A program made the position numbers and the translations under genes. From contig NZ_MVDI01000007.1 of assembly GCF_002939305.1 (NCBI RefSeq), positions 62,001 through 126,000 on the forward strand: a stretch of 64,000 bases of DNA, written 5' to 3'. This DNA is from Chroococcidiopsis sp. TS-821 (lineage in GTDB: Bacteria > Cyanobacteriota > Cyanobacteriia > Cyanobacteriales > Chroococcidiopsidaceae). Shown here in pieces: positions 1 through 8,791 of the stretch (the first letter of the stretch is position 1; each line of letters starts with the position of its first letter). Below the pieces are notes generated by a model. The model worked only from the letters and a program-made list of their open reading frames with translations, had not been told where the DNA came from and searched no databases.

Positions 1-580
1 CTAAGCCAGCATATGCCAAGTGCTGAGTGTCTCTTTGCGATTCTACAGGTTTAGGAATACCATTTTCTAGATAAGTTGCTACACTTCCATTAGACTCAAA
101 CGCATTTTTTCTAATATAATTTACTCCACTTCTAGCAAGTTGAAGCATTCTTTCATTACCAGTAAGATGGTAGGCAACGCCATAAACATAAGTTTGCCGA
201 GCTTTAGCTACAATATATTCTTTGTTAAGATCGTTTTTGATCCATGGTGATGCATTTAAAATTTCTGGGCAGGGTTTACTAGGATTCCAAAGCGAACCAT
301 TGTTACAACGAAAGGTAGGAAAATTGCCCACTGGATTGCCGAGTGCAGATGACATTGTCCAAAATGGCATAATTTCTTGGTTGACGTGTCGTAGCCATCT
401 TTGACCAGAAGGTAAATTATTGATAACCCCTGGATTAAACGCTGCGAGTTTTAATTCGTTTTTATTAGCTCGTGTTTCAGGAGTAAGTTTAATAGATTGT
501 CTAGCGTAGATTGCTGGTGCTATTCCAAATAAAAAACAGAGACTAAAAACAGAAGTTTTCAACAATAAACTACGTGCCAT
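1..580 (-). CDS. Secreted epimerase/isomerase-like (alpha/alpha)6-barrel protein, partial (3' end outside window)
   Basis: The reading frame opens with ATG at 580 (minus strand), preceded by a good AAGGAGAT Shine-Dalgarno, and runs off the window edge after about 193 codons. Residues 1-26 look like a Sec signal peptide (basic start, hydrophobic core, AIYA cleavage-like site), so the product is probably periplasmic or exported. The last visible part contains the motif QRDTQHLAYAGL and helices with alternating aromatics. This recalls the N-acylglucosamine 2-epimerase (AGE)-like superfamily and some (alpha/alpha)6 glycoside hydrolases. Only the N-terminal portion is present, so catalytic residues cannot be checked. 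Secretion would be unusual for a cytosolic sugar epimerase, and a polysaccharide-active relative is an alternative. Confidence 0.6.
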   Translation of the reverse strand, partial: MARSLLLKTSVFSLCFLFGIAPAIYARQSIKLTPETRANKNELKLAAFNPGVINNLPSGQRWLRHVNQEIMPFWTMSSALGNPVGNFPTFRCNNGSLWNPSKPCPEILNASPWIKNDLNKEYIVAKARQTYVYGVAYHLTGNERMLQLARSGVNYIRKNAFESNGSVATYLENGIPKPVESQRDTQHLAYAGL

Positions 581-1160
581 ATTTCATCTCCTTGAATACT
601 TATAACTTATAAAAACTGATTAGAATTAATCAACTACATAAAAAGTAATTGGAAAAAAGCTTTTTGCTCGTGCAACAAATACAGTTAAGTAAGTAGCTAA
701 AACAAATATGTAGTTGAGAAGCACTGACAAGACATTTATTGCAAAACAAAAGAATTAAAAAAATCTTTTAATATGCAAATTAAAAACTTATCGTACTCGC
801 GTAAGGTTTAATTAACAAATATTTGTTGTTAAAATCAGGAAGAATAAATGGTAGGGAACTAACTACACCACTAATATATAAGCAAGAAATAAAGCTCTCT
901 TAAGTTGTAAAAAAAATTATTTTATCTATATAAAATTTCTGCAGACTATTACGAATTAATATGATTTAATAATTTTTATTCGCTACTATTGATTATTTAA
1001 AAATGAATCATTCTGGTTAAAATTCTAAAAAGAAAAAGTAGTATCAGCAGACTTGATAACTACAATCTTGCTAAAGTATGCCCAAGCGTTGCAGAAAAGT
1101 GCTAACTTCAGTTAGAGAAAGGTAGTGTTCATCTACCATTGGCAGTGAGAAAAGTGTTCA
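581..1160. other. AT-rich intergenic region
   Basis: This spacer lies between the divergent secreted-protein gene and smpB, so it should carry both promoters. It is markedly AT-rich, with A- and T-runs around 750-1030. I see no ORF with a ribosome-binding site, no tRNA-like cloverleaf and no clear terminator. Confidence 0.6.
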
Positions 1161-1625
1161 ATGAGTGACAACGACGGTTATAAAGTTATTAGCGAAAATC
1201 GGCAGGCACGCTTTCTTTACGAGATACTAGAAACCTATGAAGCAGGCATTCAACTAACGGGAACAGAAGTCAAGTCAGTGAGAGAAGGCAAGGTTAACTT
1301 ACAAGATGGCTATGCCTTGATTCGTAATGGTGAAGCGTGGTTGCTTAATGTCAATATATCGCCTTATACAGGTAGCGGACAGTACTTTAACCACGAGCCG
1401 CGCCGGACACGCAAGCTGTTGTTGCACAAAGAAGAAATCCGCAAGCTCATCGGAAAAGTAGAACAGCAAGGCTTAACCTTAGTACCGTTGAAAATGTATC
1501 TGAAACGCGGTTTAGTCAAAGTTAGCATTGCGCTTGGCAGAGGGAAGAAACTTCACGATAAGCGAGAAGCTCTAAAGCGCCGTCAAGACCAACGCGATAT
1601 TCAAAGAGCAATGAAGAACTATTAG
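1161..1625 (+). CDS. smpB: SsrA-binding protein SmpB
   Basis: SmpB binds tmRNA and brings it to stalled ribosomes for trans-translation in the cytoplasm. The 154-residue product has the usual family length. The core shows the motifs ENRQARFLYEILETYEAGI, GTEVKSVREGKVNLQDGYA and the NISPY region of the OB-fold-like barrel. It ends in the basic tail KLHDKREALKRRQDQRDIQR, which enters the empty decoding channel. The start at 1161 leaves the canonical N-terminus (VISENRQARF) intact. Upstream is a long AT-rich spacer. A structured element and a small secreted-protein gene follow, so it probably forms its own unit. Confidence 0.97.
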   Translation: MSDNDGYKVISENRQARFLYEILETYEAGIQLTGTEVKSVREGKVNLQDGYALIRNGEAWLLNVNISPYTGSGQYFNHEPRRTRKLLLHKEEIRKLIGKVEQQGLTLVPLKMYLKRGLVKVSIALGRGKKLHDKREALKRRQDQRDIQRAMKNY

Positions 1626-1655
1626 GCGGATATTGCCTTAAAATAGAAGTGAACA

Positions 1656-1717
1656 GTACATGCCTTGTGAAACTCTAGTAATTTACTGCCTTCTGCGGTA
1701 AATTAGCTTGCATGTAG
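1656..1717 (+). other. Nested inverted-repeat element downstream of smpB
   Basis: An inner stem pairs 1679-1689 with 1695-1705: eleven pairs including one G-U, around the five-base loop 1690-1694. An outer pair of arms, TACATGC at 1657-1663 and GCATGTA at 1710-1716, is exactly complementary and encloses it. No T-tract follows, so this is not a standard intrinsic terminator. It may be a structured 3' UTR, a processing site or part of a small RNA. The structure is seen directly; the role is unknown. Confidence 0.4.
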
Positions 1718-1835
1718 GCACGTACTTCTTGAGTAGTATATTCAGGCAAGAAAGGTTTATAGCTCAAGGGTGATTTTACTTAATTGCTCAATCGTTAAGG
1801 TAGGGATTGAGAGATGAGACAAGGAGCTTGTAGCT

Positions 1836-2141
1836 ATGAAACGTTCTCAGTTATCCAAAGTATTTGGCGCTAGTGTACTAGGTCTAAGCTTAGCCTTTCT
1901 ACCTTCTGCGCTTCCAGTATCAGCACAAACAACAAATACTGCACCAGGAGCGACAGGGACTACCACAACTGCACCGACGACAACTACTGAAACAAACGGT
2001 GGGTTTGACTGGGGTTGGCTAGGCTTAATCGGTTTAGCAGGATTAGCAGGCTTAGCTGGTGGTCGTAAATCAGAACCCAATCGTTACCGCGAACCTGATA
2101 CAGTAGGAACCACAACTTCCTCTACATACCGAGAGCCGTAA
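1836..2141 (+). CDS. WGxxGxxG-family small exported protein
   Basis: This 101-residue protein has a clear Sec signal peptide (residues 1-30, ending PVSA before QTT). A Thr/Ala-rich low-complexity linker (about 31-55) follows. Next comes a Trp/Gly hydrophobic segment, WGWLGLIGLAGLAGLAGG (about 59-76), then a polar Arg/Tyr/Pro tail. This architecture matches the WGxxGxxG family common in cyanobacteria, whose function is not established. The hydrophobic segment probably spans or inserts in a membrane. AAGGAG lies at a good distance before the ATG at 1836. A strong bidirectional terminator follows at 2243-2280. Confidence 0.8.
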   Translation: MKRSQLSKVFGASVLGLSLAFLPSALPVSAQTTNTAPGATGTTTTAPTTTTETNGGFDWGWLGLIGLAGLAGLAGGRKSEPNRYREPDTVGTTTSSTYREP

Positions 2142-2242
2142 GATATTTTTACTTCTACTCTCCGGTCTTTAGGGTGCGTTGAAAGAACTAAAAAAAGCGT
2201 GATAGAGAGCTACAGAAAAGTAGATAAAATACGTTGAATAAC

Positions 2243-2280
2243 AAAAAGCCTTGGGAATTGGAAATCCAAGGCTTTGTTTT
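2243..2280. terminator. Bidirectional intrinsic terminator
   Basis: A perfect 10-bp stem pairs AAAGCCTTGG (2245-2254) with CCAAGGCTTT (2266-2275). It is followed by GTTTTGTT on the plus strand and preceded by AAC/AAA-rich sequence that gives U-rich RNA on the minus strand. It sits between two convergent genes, the WGxxGxxG gene and ictB, and probably stops transcription from both sides. Confidence 0.9.
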
Positions 2281-2304
2281 GTTATTGAATAATGTGTATG
2301 AGGT

Positions 2305-3711
2305 TTATTGTGTAACTGTTGCCAGATTAGTTTGTGTTGGTTCGGTTGCTGGAGCATGAAGGTAACTTGTAATGAGAGCAACGGTGAACCACCACAGCGT
2401 ACTCACCTCAGGTCGATACCAAACAGTATCTACTGTACCGTGGGCTAACATGCCAACTACGATCGCGATCGCAGCTATTAACCAAAATCCTTCTCGATTG
2501 TTTTGCTGACGCAATCGGTGCAACTGCGTCAATCCTTGGCTGAAGAGGACGATAACTAACCAGAGAAAACAAAATAAACCAATGAAGCCCGTTTCCACAG
2601 CAATTTCCAAAGGTACTGAGTAAGCACTTAAAGCTGTATATCGCGGTTGCTGGTAAAGTGGGTAAATTCTGTTAAAAGCCGTGTTTCCTGGACCAATTCC
2701 TAAAATTGGGCGATCGCGAATCATTTCAATGACAGCAAGCCAAACATTGATACGAAAGTTGTTGCTGCTGTCGCCGCGTCCTGCAAAAATACTCAACACG
2801 CGATCGCGCACAGGTTCGACAAATAACATCGCCAAAATTAAAACACCCAACATCCCTGCTAATAAAATTGGCAATGACCACTTGCGCCAAAATGGTGGTA
2901 GTTGAATACTCAGCCAATACACCAGCAATACCAACAAAGTAACAACTAATGCAAGTAAACCAATCCAGCCGCCGCGACTAAACGTTAAGACTAAACAAAT
3001 AGTATTGACTAAAAACATCGTAAGTGCTAAGGCTTTAGGAATCCAGCCGCGCCAAGCAAAAATTGCCATTGCACTCAAGGCGATCGCGGGTAATAAATAT
3101 CCTGCCAGTAAGTTTGGATTGCCTAAATAGCTGTAAACGCGAGTTGTTTTTGATAAAGGCGACTCAGGATCTACCCAAGTGGCGAGTGCCGTTGCCCCAA
3201 AAAACCATTGTCGCAGCCCATAGACGCTGACGATGAGTGCTATATGTAAATAGATGGCAATCATCCAACTACGAATTCGCGGCGATCGCAGAACTCGCGC
3301 GGTTAGGGCAAACAATAGTAAGTACAGCGTTAGCTTTGTCCAGCCTACAAAAGCTGCGGTTTTGACAGGTGATAGCGCTGTTGCGACAGTTGCAATTCCC
3401 CAGTAGAGCAAAACAAGTAAGTGAACTGGCGTTAGTTTCGGCTGATCGCGGAGATCGGTAAGAGTAATCAATAACCAAAAACCACCACAAGCAGCTAAAA
3501 GCAAGCCAATAAGCGTACTCGACACAAAAGGTGCTAAAACAAACACTAAGCTCAAAAGTACGGCAGCAATTTCATCCGCCCATTGCATCAGCAGGCTACT
3601 TTGTCGCCAAGAACGCAATATCCCAACTACTGATCGGTGCAAGTAACTTCCACTGCGCCAATTTTGCAGCGGTATATGAGTTAACGTGAATTGTTGCCAA
3701 AATGCATTCAT
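2305..3711 (-). CDS. ictB: IctB family inner-membrane protein (O-antigen ligase/Wzy-like fold)
   Basis: This 468-residue polytopic protein has about ten hydrophobic segments. It resembles cyanobacterial IctB over its full length, including the N-terminal pattern WQQFTL...LHR...SWRQSSLL and SAPFVSSTLIG-like first helices. IctB was first described as a putative bicarbonate transporter involved in inorganic-carbon accumulation. The fold belongs to the O-antigen ligase (Wzy_C) superfamily, and the true biochemical role remains debated. The conserved periplasmic loop motif RINVWLAVIEMIRDRPILGIGPGN-type (around 2690-2760) fits that superfamily. The ATG at 3711 is the first of two close candidates. 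The gene stands alone between a shared terminator and a sensor gene. Confidence 0.88.
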   Translation of the reverse strand: MNAFWQQFTLTHIPLQNWRSGSYLHRSVVGILRSWRQSSLLMQWADEIAAVLLSLVFVLAPFVSSTLIGLLLAACGGFWLLITLTDLRDQPKLTPVHLLVLLYWGIATVATALSPVKTAAFVGWTKLTLYLLLFALTARVLRSPRIRSWMIAIYLHIALIVSVYGLRQWFFGATALATWVDPESPLSKTTRVYSYLGNPNLLAGYLLPAIALSAMAIFAWRGWIPKALALTMFLVNTICLVLTFSRGGWIGLLALVVTLLVLLVYWLSIQLPPFWRKWSLPILLAGMLGVLILAMLFVEPVRDRVLSIFAGRGDSSNNFRINVWLAVIEMIRDRPILGIGPGNTAFNRIYPLYQQPRYTALSAYSVPLEIAVETGFIGLFCFLWLVIVLFSQGLTQLHRLRQQNNREGFWLIAAIAIVVGMLAHGTVDTVWYRPEVSTLWWFTVALITSYLHAPATEPTQTNLATVTQ

Positions 3712-3912
3712 GATGATCGAATCGTTTGGGGTGTTAAGGTTCTGATATGCTTATATGCTTAAGTCCAACAAGCTTTGCAGAATGTTGCCTGCTAAGAATT
3801 TTTGAGGCAGCAACCGCCTAGTAACGATATATTCGTTAAAAACTTGCCTAAAAATATAAGCTTGCAATTATAGCGATTTAATTCTTTATACACAACACCC
3901 CCCAACTGAATG

Positions 3913-5568
3913 CTAAATAGTTTCTTCTGTTGTGGGAGCTGTAAGCTCAGGTAGCACAACGACATAACGATATCCTGATTCTGGCGATCCTTGAAGATTT
4001 ATTGTTCCTCCATGTAATTTTGCCAGATCGCAACTTAGGAGCAAGCGCAGACTGTTACTAGAGTGATAGAGTCCTTCTAGTGGATTGTGCTTTTGTGCGA
4101 CTTCTGCATCAGCTGAATTCATGGCATGTGCAGCATTTAACACTTGAGTGGCGAGAACAGGCAGGCGATCGCCATCTGCTGACTGTGCCTGAATGCTATC
4201 AGCTGTGGTAACGCGATCTGCAAAAGAAGGTAAAATCTGACGAAGTGCAGGTTCGGCTTGAGTTAAACCTTGTTCTAGCCAAGGATGAGACGCCCAAATG
4301 GCAAAATGCAATCCATTACTTTTATGTGAAACATGAATATGAATTATGCTGCCAGTAGCGGCAATTTGAGTGATATAAAATATGAGCTGATATAGCAATT
4401 GCTTGATTTTGTCTTTGTCTAAAATCCAGGTGCGACTGCGTCCTGGTTCTAAGGATAAATCAATTTGTTGTTCGCGCCGTCTCGCTGTCTCCGACAAAGC
4501 ACTGATAACTTGCTGACATAACATTTCGATCTCTACAGAAGTGAGATTCAGTGCAGCAAAGTTACTGTCTAATGTTCCTAGCTCGGAAATTTCGTTCACT
4601 AGACTTAACAAGTGGCGTCCGCTATTCTCAATAATCTCTAAATACTCCTTTTGCTTCCTTGTTAAAGGACCATAAATTTCGCGACTGACAACGCTTGCCA
4701 TTCCTAATACTGAGGTCAGGGGTGTTCGTAATTCTTGTGTTAGCTGTGATAGTAGTTCAAGTTTGACTTGATTAGTAGAAAGATATTCGCTGTTTTCTTG
4801 TTCAGTAGATACGGCGTGCGTTATGCGTTCGTCATTGTGAGTTGATGTAGCAACAGGCGAAGAATTGGCTTGGGTGTTCGTAGGAACCATGCCAGCAGTG
4901 TTTGTCGATTCTAAAGGTGCTGCAAGACAAGGATTATCCGGCGGGTGAATGCCCTTAAGCAATTGGTAACGCTCAAGTTCACTCATACTCCAGCATGCCA
5001 TAAGTTCTAGAAACTTCATGTCTCGCAGCGTAAAATTACGGGGTTTGAGATCCATGATGGCGATCGCACCCAAACACTGTCCTGATAAATTCACCAAGGG
5101 TGCACCTATATAAGCACGGATACCATATTGTTGTACTAAGACGCTATTAGCAAAAACTGGATTGAAGTTGAGTGTGTCATCAATGGCCAAAATTTTTTGG
5201 TTTTCTACTACGTGCGCCACAAAAGCCTCTTGCCGTGAGAGTTGACGCTCTTGAGCAATTTTACTTCGCAATCCTAGGCGCGACAGACCGACTGCTGATT
5301 TGAACCAAAAAGTATTCTGATTTAAAAATCCGAGAATGCAAATCGGCACTTCTAAAAAATCAGCAGCTGTTTGAGTAGCTGCATCAAAGATAGGAATTGT
5401 TTGAGTTTCTAAGCTACCTAAATCTGAGAATATTTTTAAATGCTGTTCTAGTTCCTGTGTTATTTTTCTCTCAGGCTCCACTGTGACCACCCCTAGCTCA
5501 ATATTTGAACGTAAATGTGTTTGATCTAACCCTGGTATTCGGGATTCTACTTTCTCTAAGATTCCCAA
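3913..5568 (-). CDS. GAF-domain histidine-kinase-like protein with degenerate H and N boxes
   Basis: This 551-residue soluble protein has an N-terminal GAF domain (about residues 45-190), a linker rich in Ser/Thr/Asn (205-262), a HisKA-like helical pair (268-335) and a HATPase_c-like C-terminus (about 355-545). The H-box reads LTQELRTPLTS, so the phosphoacceptor His is replaced by Gln278. The N-box is LLYQLIFYIT without the usual Asn, and no DxGxG motif is apparent. It is therefore probably a pseudokinase, or a kinase acting only through partners. The annotated start is TTG (5568); no ATG lies near, and in-frame GTG codons at about residues 27-30 are alternatives. It lies 97 bp downstream of gun4 on the same strand and may be co-transcribed with it. 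Confidence 0.8.
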   Translation of the reverse strand: MGILEKVESRIPGLDQTHLRSNIELGVVTVEPERKITQELEQHLKIFSDLGSLETQTIPIFDAATQTAADFLEVPICILGFLNQNTFWFKSAVGLSRLGLRSKIAQERQLSRQEAFVAHVVENQKILAIDDTLNFNPVFANSVLVQQYGIRAYIGAPLVNLSGQCLGAIAIMDLKPRNFTLRDMKFLELMACWSMSELERYQLLKGIHPPDNPCLAAPLESTNTAGMVPTNTQANSSPVATSTHNDERITHAVSTEQENSEYLSTNQVKLELLSQLTQELRTPLTSVLGMASVVSREIYGPLTRKQKEYLEIIENSGRHLLSLVNEISELGTLDSNFAALNLTSVEIEMLCQQVISALSETARRREQQIDLSLEPGRSRTWILDKDKIKQLLYQLIFYITQIAATGSIIHIHVSHKSNGLHFAIWASHPWLEQGLTQAEPALRQILPSFADRVTTADSIQAQSADGDRLPVLATQVLNAAHAMNSADAEVAQKHNPLEGLYHSSNSLRLLLSCDLAKLHGGTINLQGSPESGYRYVVVLPELTAPTTEETI

Positions 5569-5665
5569 TCCGCAATAGAGATGAACAATCTTAGAAAGAA
5601 CGCTTGCGCCGAGGTGAGAAGCCTGAAAGAAGCTCCAAAAAACAAATTCTATCTTTTCAATGCGC

Positions 5666-6382
5666 TCAACGCTCCCAAGCCGGATGTGCTAGCAATGATG
5701 CCATAACGCGCACGCCGCGTAGTTGATTAGATAAAGGTAGGTGACCTCTAGGAGCACTGAGATTCCAAGTAAACTCGTTAGGATAGCGAGTCCAGTTATT
5801 GCCTGATTTCCAACCGATTTTAGGCCAAAGCTTTTCCCAGTTTTTGCCGACACCAAGCCAAATTTCGCGTTGGACTGAAAAACCAAATTTACCCTCAGAG
5901 TGAATTAACCACAACTTATTGATGGTTTGGAGGTCAGTATTGGTAAAATTTTCTACTTCGGTAAAATATAACCATTTTCTTTGAATTGCAGCAGGTCCTG
6001 CTAATTCGCAAAGCTTTTGTAAGGTGAGACGATCGGCAGCTTGAAAATCTTGGTCTGCTAAGAGTTTTTGTAATGGCGTGTAGTCAATACCTTGCTCGGA
6101 GTTGAGTTGTACAATACCCGTCGGGAAATTTGTTTGGAGAAACTCTTTTGCAGCTGGCGATTCAGCGTTGTAAAGCACCTGATAAGCTTTACCATCAATC
6201 CAGGTGGGTGGGTGAGATTGGCGTTGCAGTAAAAATTTCATTAGCAGTTCTTCACCCGCAGTGCCAAGTATCGCTAGTTTCTCAATGGTTTGCGCTTGTA
6301 CTTTTTCCGACCCTGTAGTTAACTGCAAAGCTAAAGCAGAAACGTCGAAATTTGTGTCGAAAGCGGTAGTTGGATCAGTCAT
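5666..6382 (-). CDS. gun4: GUN4 domain protein with N-terminal helical repeats
   Basis: GUN4 binds protoporphyrin IX and Mg-protoporphyrin and activates the Mg-chelatase ChlH subunit in chlorophyll synthesis. The 238-residue protein has the cyanobacterial two-part layout: an N-terminal all-helical ARM/HEAT-like domain (about 1-95) and the GUN4 core (about 100-238). The core shows YTPLQKLLADQDFQAADR, the porphyrin-pocket region GKFGFSVQREIWL, and YPNEFTWNLSAPRGHLP. Its length matches Synechocystis GUN4, so it is likely the true chlorophyll regulator and not one of the many short GUN4-domain sensors. The start is ATG at 6382. A histidine-kinase-like gene follows on the same strand. Confidence 0.93.
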   Translation of the reverse strand: MTDPTTAFDTNFDVSALALQLTTGSEKVQAQTIEKLAILGTAGEELLMKFLLQRQSHPPTWIDGKAYQVLYNAESPAAKEFLQTNFPTGIVQLNSEQGIDYTPLQKLLADQDFQAADRLTLQKLCELAGPAAIQRKWLYFTEVENFTNTDLQTINKLWLIHSEGKFGFSVQREIWLGVGKNWEKLWPKIGWKSGNNWTRYPNEFTWNLSAPRGHLPLSNQLRGVRVMASLLAHPAWER

Positions 6383-6748
6383 GCCCTTATAAGGATCGCG
6401 GTTACGGCTCGATCATTAATGTAACCTGACAGTGCATGTCTACGTAACATAGCAGAGGTCAGGTTTTTTTAGACTAGATGAGAAATACTACATTACTTCC
6501 AGCCTTGAACTATTAGCTGTAGGCGATCGCCACAAGTTTACAAAATTGGTGATTGAACTCATTTCTTACCTGACACGCGCTAAAGTTTTTCATTCTCCAA
6601 GTCAAAATTGCTCAAGCTTGTCAGAACTTGGTGAAAAATGCTGTTACATCAAACGTGAAATCTGGTAGCCTTCCAAAGAAGGATTTTTTGTAGCGGTGTT
6701 CATCACCTAGCATCTATAACAGCAGCCACCCTCTAGGAGTTTGAGATC
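6383..6748. other. Divergent gun4/icd intergenic region
   Basis: This spacer separates divergently transcribed gun4 and icd and should hold both promoters. It includes a plus-strand terminator-like hairpin (6423-6470), a GGCGATCGCC palindrome near 6522 and the SD TAGGAG just before icd. No ORF is supported. Confidence 0.6.
6423..6470 (+). terminator. Orphan terminator or attenuator upstream of icd
   Basis: AACCTGAC at 6423-6430 pairs perfectly with GTCAGGTT at 6458-6465. The run of T continues to 6470, giving a plus-strand intrinsic-terminator shape with a 27-base loop. No plus-strand gene lies upstream, because gun4 is on the minus strand. It could end a small or antisense RNA, or attenuate a long icd leader. 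Confidence 0.55.
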
Positions 6749-8170
6749 ATGTATGAGAAGATTACGCCACCTGATACAGGTTCGCGCATTACGTTTGAGA
6801 ATGGCGAACCGATAGTGCCCGATAATCCCATTATTCCCTTTATTCGCGGTGATGGTACAGGTGTTGATATTTGGCCCGCGAGTCAAAAGGTTATAGATGC
6901 GGCTGTGCAAACTGCCTATCAAGGAAAGCGACAAATTAGCTGGTTTAAAGTCTATGCCGGAGATGAAGCGTGTGACGTATATGGAACGTATCAGTATCTT
7001 CCGGAAGACACGTTACGAGCAATCAAAGAATACGGCGTCGCAATTAAAGGACCCTTAACAACCCCTGTAGGCGGCGGAATTCGTTCGCTCAATGTCGCCC
7101 TACGACAAATTAACGATTTATATGCATGCGTACGTCCTTGTCGCTATTACGAAGGCACACCTTCACCGCACAAATATCCAGAAAAGCTTGATGTCATCAT
7201 CTATCGCGAAAATACTGAGGATATTTATCTCGGAATCGAGTGGCGTCAGGGTACAGAAATGGCCGAACGGATTATTAATTTACTCAATAATGAGTTGATT
7301 CCTGCTAGTCCTGAACATGGTAAAAAACAAATTCGTCTCGATTCAGGAATTGGAATTAAACCAATTAGTAAAACAGGCTCTCAGCGCTTGATTCGTCGGG
7401 CAATTCGACACGCCTTACGCTTGCCAAAATATAAGCAAACGGTAACTTTGGTGCATAAGGGCAATATTATGAAATACACCGAAGGTGCCTTCCGCGATTG
7501 GGGTTACGAATTAGCAACAACCGAGTTTCGTAATGAATGCGTTACCGAACGCGAATCTTGGATTTTGAGTAATAAAGAAGCCAACCCTGATATTTCAATT
7601 GAAGAAAATGCTCAACTCATTGAACCAGGATATAATGCGCTAACGGCAGAAAAGCAAGCCGTAATTTGTCAAGAAATTGAAAAAGTTCTTAATGCAATTT
7701 GGTCGACGCACGGTAACGGGCAATGGAAAGATAAGGTAATGGTAAACGATCGCATTGCCGATAGCGTTTTCCAACAACTCCAGACACGCCCTGATGAATA
7801 CTCGGTATTAGCAACGATGAACCTCAACGGTGACTACGTTTCGGATGCTGCAGCAGCCGTCGTTGGTGGGCTCGGTATGGCACCAGGAGCTAATATTGGC
7901 GATGAATGCGCAATTTTTGAAGCTACGCACGGTACAGCGCCAAAACACGCCGGATTAGACCGAATTAATCCTGGTTCGGTTATTCTGTCGGGGGTGATGA
8001 TGTTGGAGTATATGGGTTGGCAAGAAGCCGCAGATTTAATCAAACAGGGAATTAGCGATGCGATCGCCAACCGTCAAGTCACTTACGATTTAGCGCGATT
8101 GATGGACCCACCCGTCGAACCACTCAAGTGTTCCGAGTTTGCGGAAGCGATTATTAAACATTTTCAGTAA
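6749..8170 (+). CDS. icd: NADP-dependent isocitrate dehydrogenase
   Basis: This enzyme oxidises isocitrate to 2-oxoglutarate with NADP+, supplying the carbon skeleton for nitrogen assimilation in cyanobacteria. The 473-residue product is typical of the cyanobacterial type. Visible motifs include [15 protein letters not shown] near the N-terminus, the substrate-binding RSLNVALRQ with the regulatory Ser position, [15 protein letters not shown], the catalytic-Lys region [20 protein letters not shown], and metal-binding [22 protein letters not shown] lies near the NADP site. The SD TAGGAG stands 9 bases before the ATG. The gene appears monocistronic, with a long upstream region that contains a terminator-like hairpin. 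Confidence 0.97.
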   Translation: MYEKITPPDTGSRITFENGEPIVPDNPIIPFIRGDGTGVDIWPASQKVIDAAVQTAYQGKRQISWFKVYAGDEACDVYGTYQYLPEDTLRAIKEYGVAIKGPLTTPVGGGIRSLNVALRQINDLYACVRPCRYYEGTPSPHKYPEKLDVIIYRENTEDIYLGIEWRQGTEMAERIINLLNNELIPASPEHGKKQIRLDSGIGIKPISKTGSQRLIRRAIRHALRLPKYKQTVTLVHKGNIMKYTEGAFRDWGYELATTEFRNECVTERESWILSNKEANPDISIEENAQLIEPGYNALTAEKQAVICQEIEKVLNAIWSTHGNGQWKDKVMVNDRIADSVFQQLQTRPDEYSVLATMNLNGDYVSDAAAAVVGGLGMAPGANIGDECAIFEATHGTAPKHAGLDRINPGSVILSGVMMLEYMGWQEAADLIKQGISDAIANRQVTYDLARLMDPPVEPLKCSEFAEAIIKHFQ

Positions 8171-8275
8171 CGTCTTGACTCATAGCATCTCTCAGGGTGA
8201 ATTAAACCAGGATTCATCTTGATTTTATGCGCTTATGTCACGCTGAAATAAGAAGAACGCTATCGGAGGTTGAAT

Positions 8276-8611
8276 ATGACAACTGCACAGTCTCAACTTG
8301 ACACTTGTATTCAGGCGTGCTTGGATTGTCTGCGCGATTGTGAATACTGCGCTGACGCTTGCTTGAGTGAAGACATGGTGCAGATGATGGCTGAATGTAT
8401 TAAGCGGTGTCGTGATTGTGCTGATACTTGCGCCCTCTGCGCCCGATTGATGTCGCGTCGTTCGGAACTTCACAAGCAAATGTGTGGTGTTTGCGCGCAA
8501 GCGTGCGATCGCTGTGCTAGCGAATGCGGTAAACACGATGACGAACACTGTCAGCGTTGTGCTGAATCTTGTCGTCGCTGCGCTCAACTTTGTCACGAAA
8601 TGGCAGCATGA
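8276..8611 (+). CDS. Four-helix bundle copper-binding protein (DUF326/Csp-like)
   Basis: The 111-residue protein contains 21 Cys, mostly spaced CxxC or CxxxC along predicted helices (for example CIQACLDCLRDCEYC, CIKRCRDCADTCALC, CQRCAESCRRCAQLC). This is the pattern of DUF326/copper storage proteins, in which Cys lining the core of a four-helix bundle bind many Cu(I) ions. No signal peptide is seen, so it is probably cytosolic like Csp3. I chose ATG 8276 because GGAGG at 8265-8269 lies six bases ahead; a TTG at 8270 is in frame but touches the SD. A terminator follows directly. Copper buffering is inferred from the family. Confidence 0.88.
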   Translation: MTTAQSQLDTCIQACLDCLRDCEYCADACLSEDMVQMMAECIKRCRDCADTCALCARLMSRRSELHKQMCGVCAQACDRCASECGKHDDEHCQRCAESCRRCAQLCHEMAA

Positions 8612-8620
8612 TGCGAACAT

Positions 8621-8655
8621 AAAAGGTGTAAGTTTTAATAGCTTACACTTTTTTG
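8621..8655 (+). terminator. Intrinsic terminator after the Csp-like gene
   Basis: GTGTAAG (8626-8632) pairs with CTTACAC (8642-8648). The stem is flanked by AAAA on the 5' side and followed by a T-run ending near 8655. It lies ten bases after the stop codon of the Cys-rich protein gene. Confidence 0.8.
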
Positions 8656-8662
8656 TGAAAAA

Positions 8663-8764
8663 ATGAATGATTATAGTAGTTGGCAAGATTGGTTAACTGT
8701 ATTATTTTATATAGGTTTTACAGTTTTTGTTATGTGGCGAGTATTTGCCACACCGAAGAAGTAG
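8663..8764 (+). CDS. Possible 33-residue single-span membrane peptide
   Basis: A short ORF begins at ATG 8663 immediately after a terminator and ends with TAG at 8764. The peptide has a polar N-terminus with two Trp, a hydrophobic stretch (LTVLFYIGFTVFVMW) able to cross a membrane, and a basic PKK end, the layout of many small membrane proteins. There is no Shine-Dalgarno, and the terminator just upstream argues against read-through from the Csp-like gene. I do not recognise a family; chance is a real alternative. Confidence 0.3.
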   Translation: MNDYSSWQDWLTVLFYIGFTVFVMWRVFATPKK

Positions 8765-8791
8765 AAATTTGTACTACCAATGTTTACTTTA

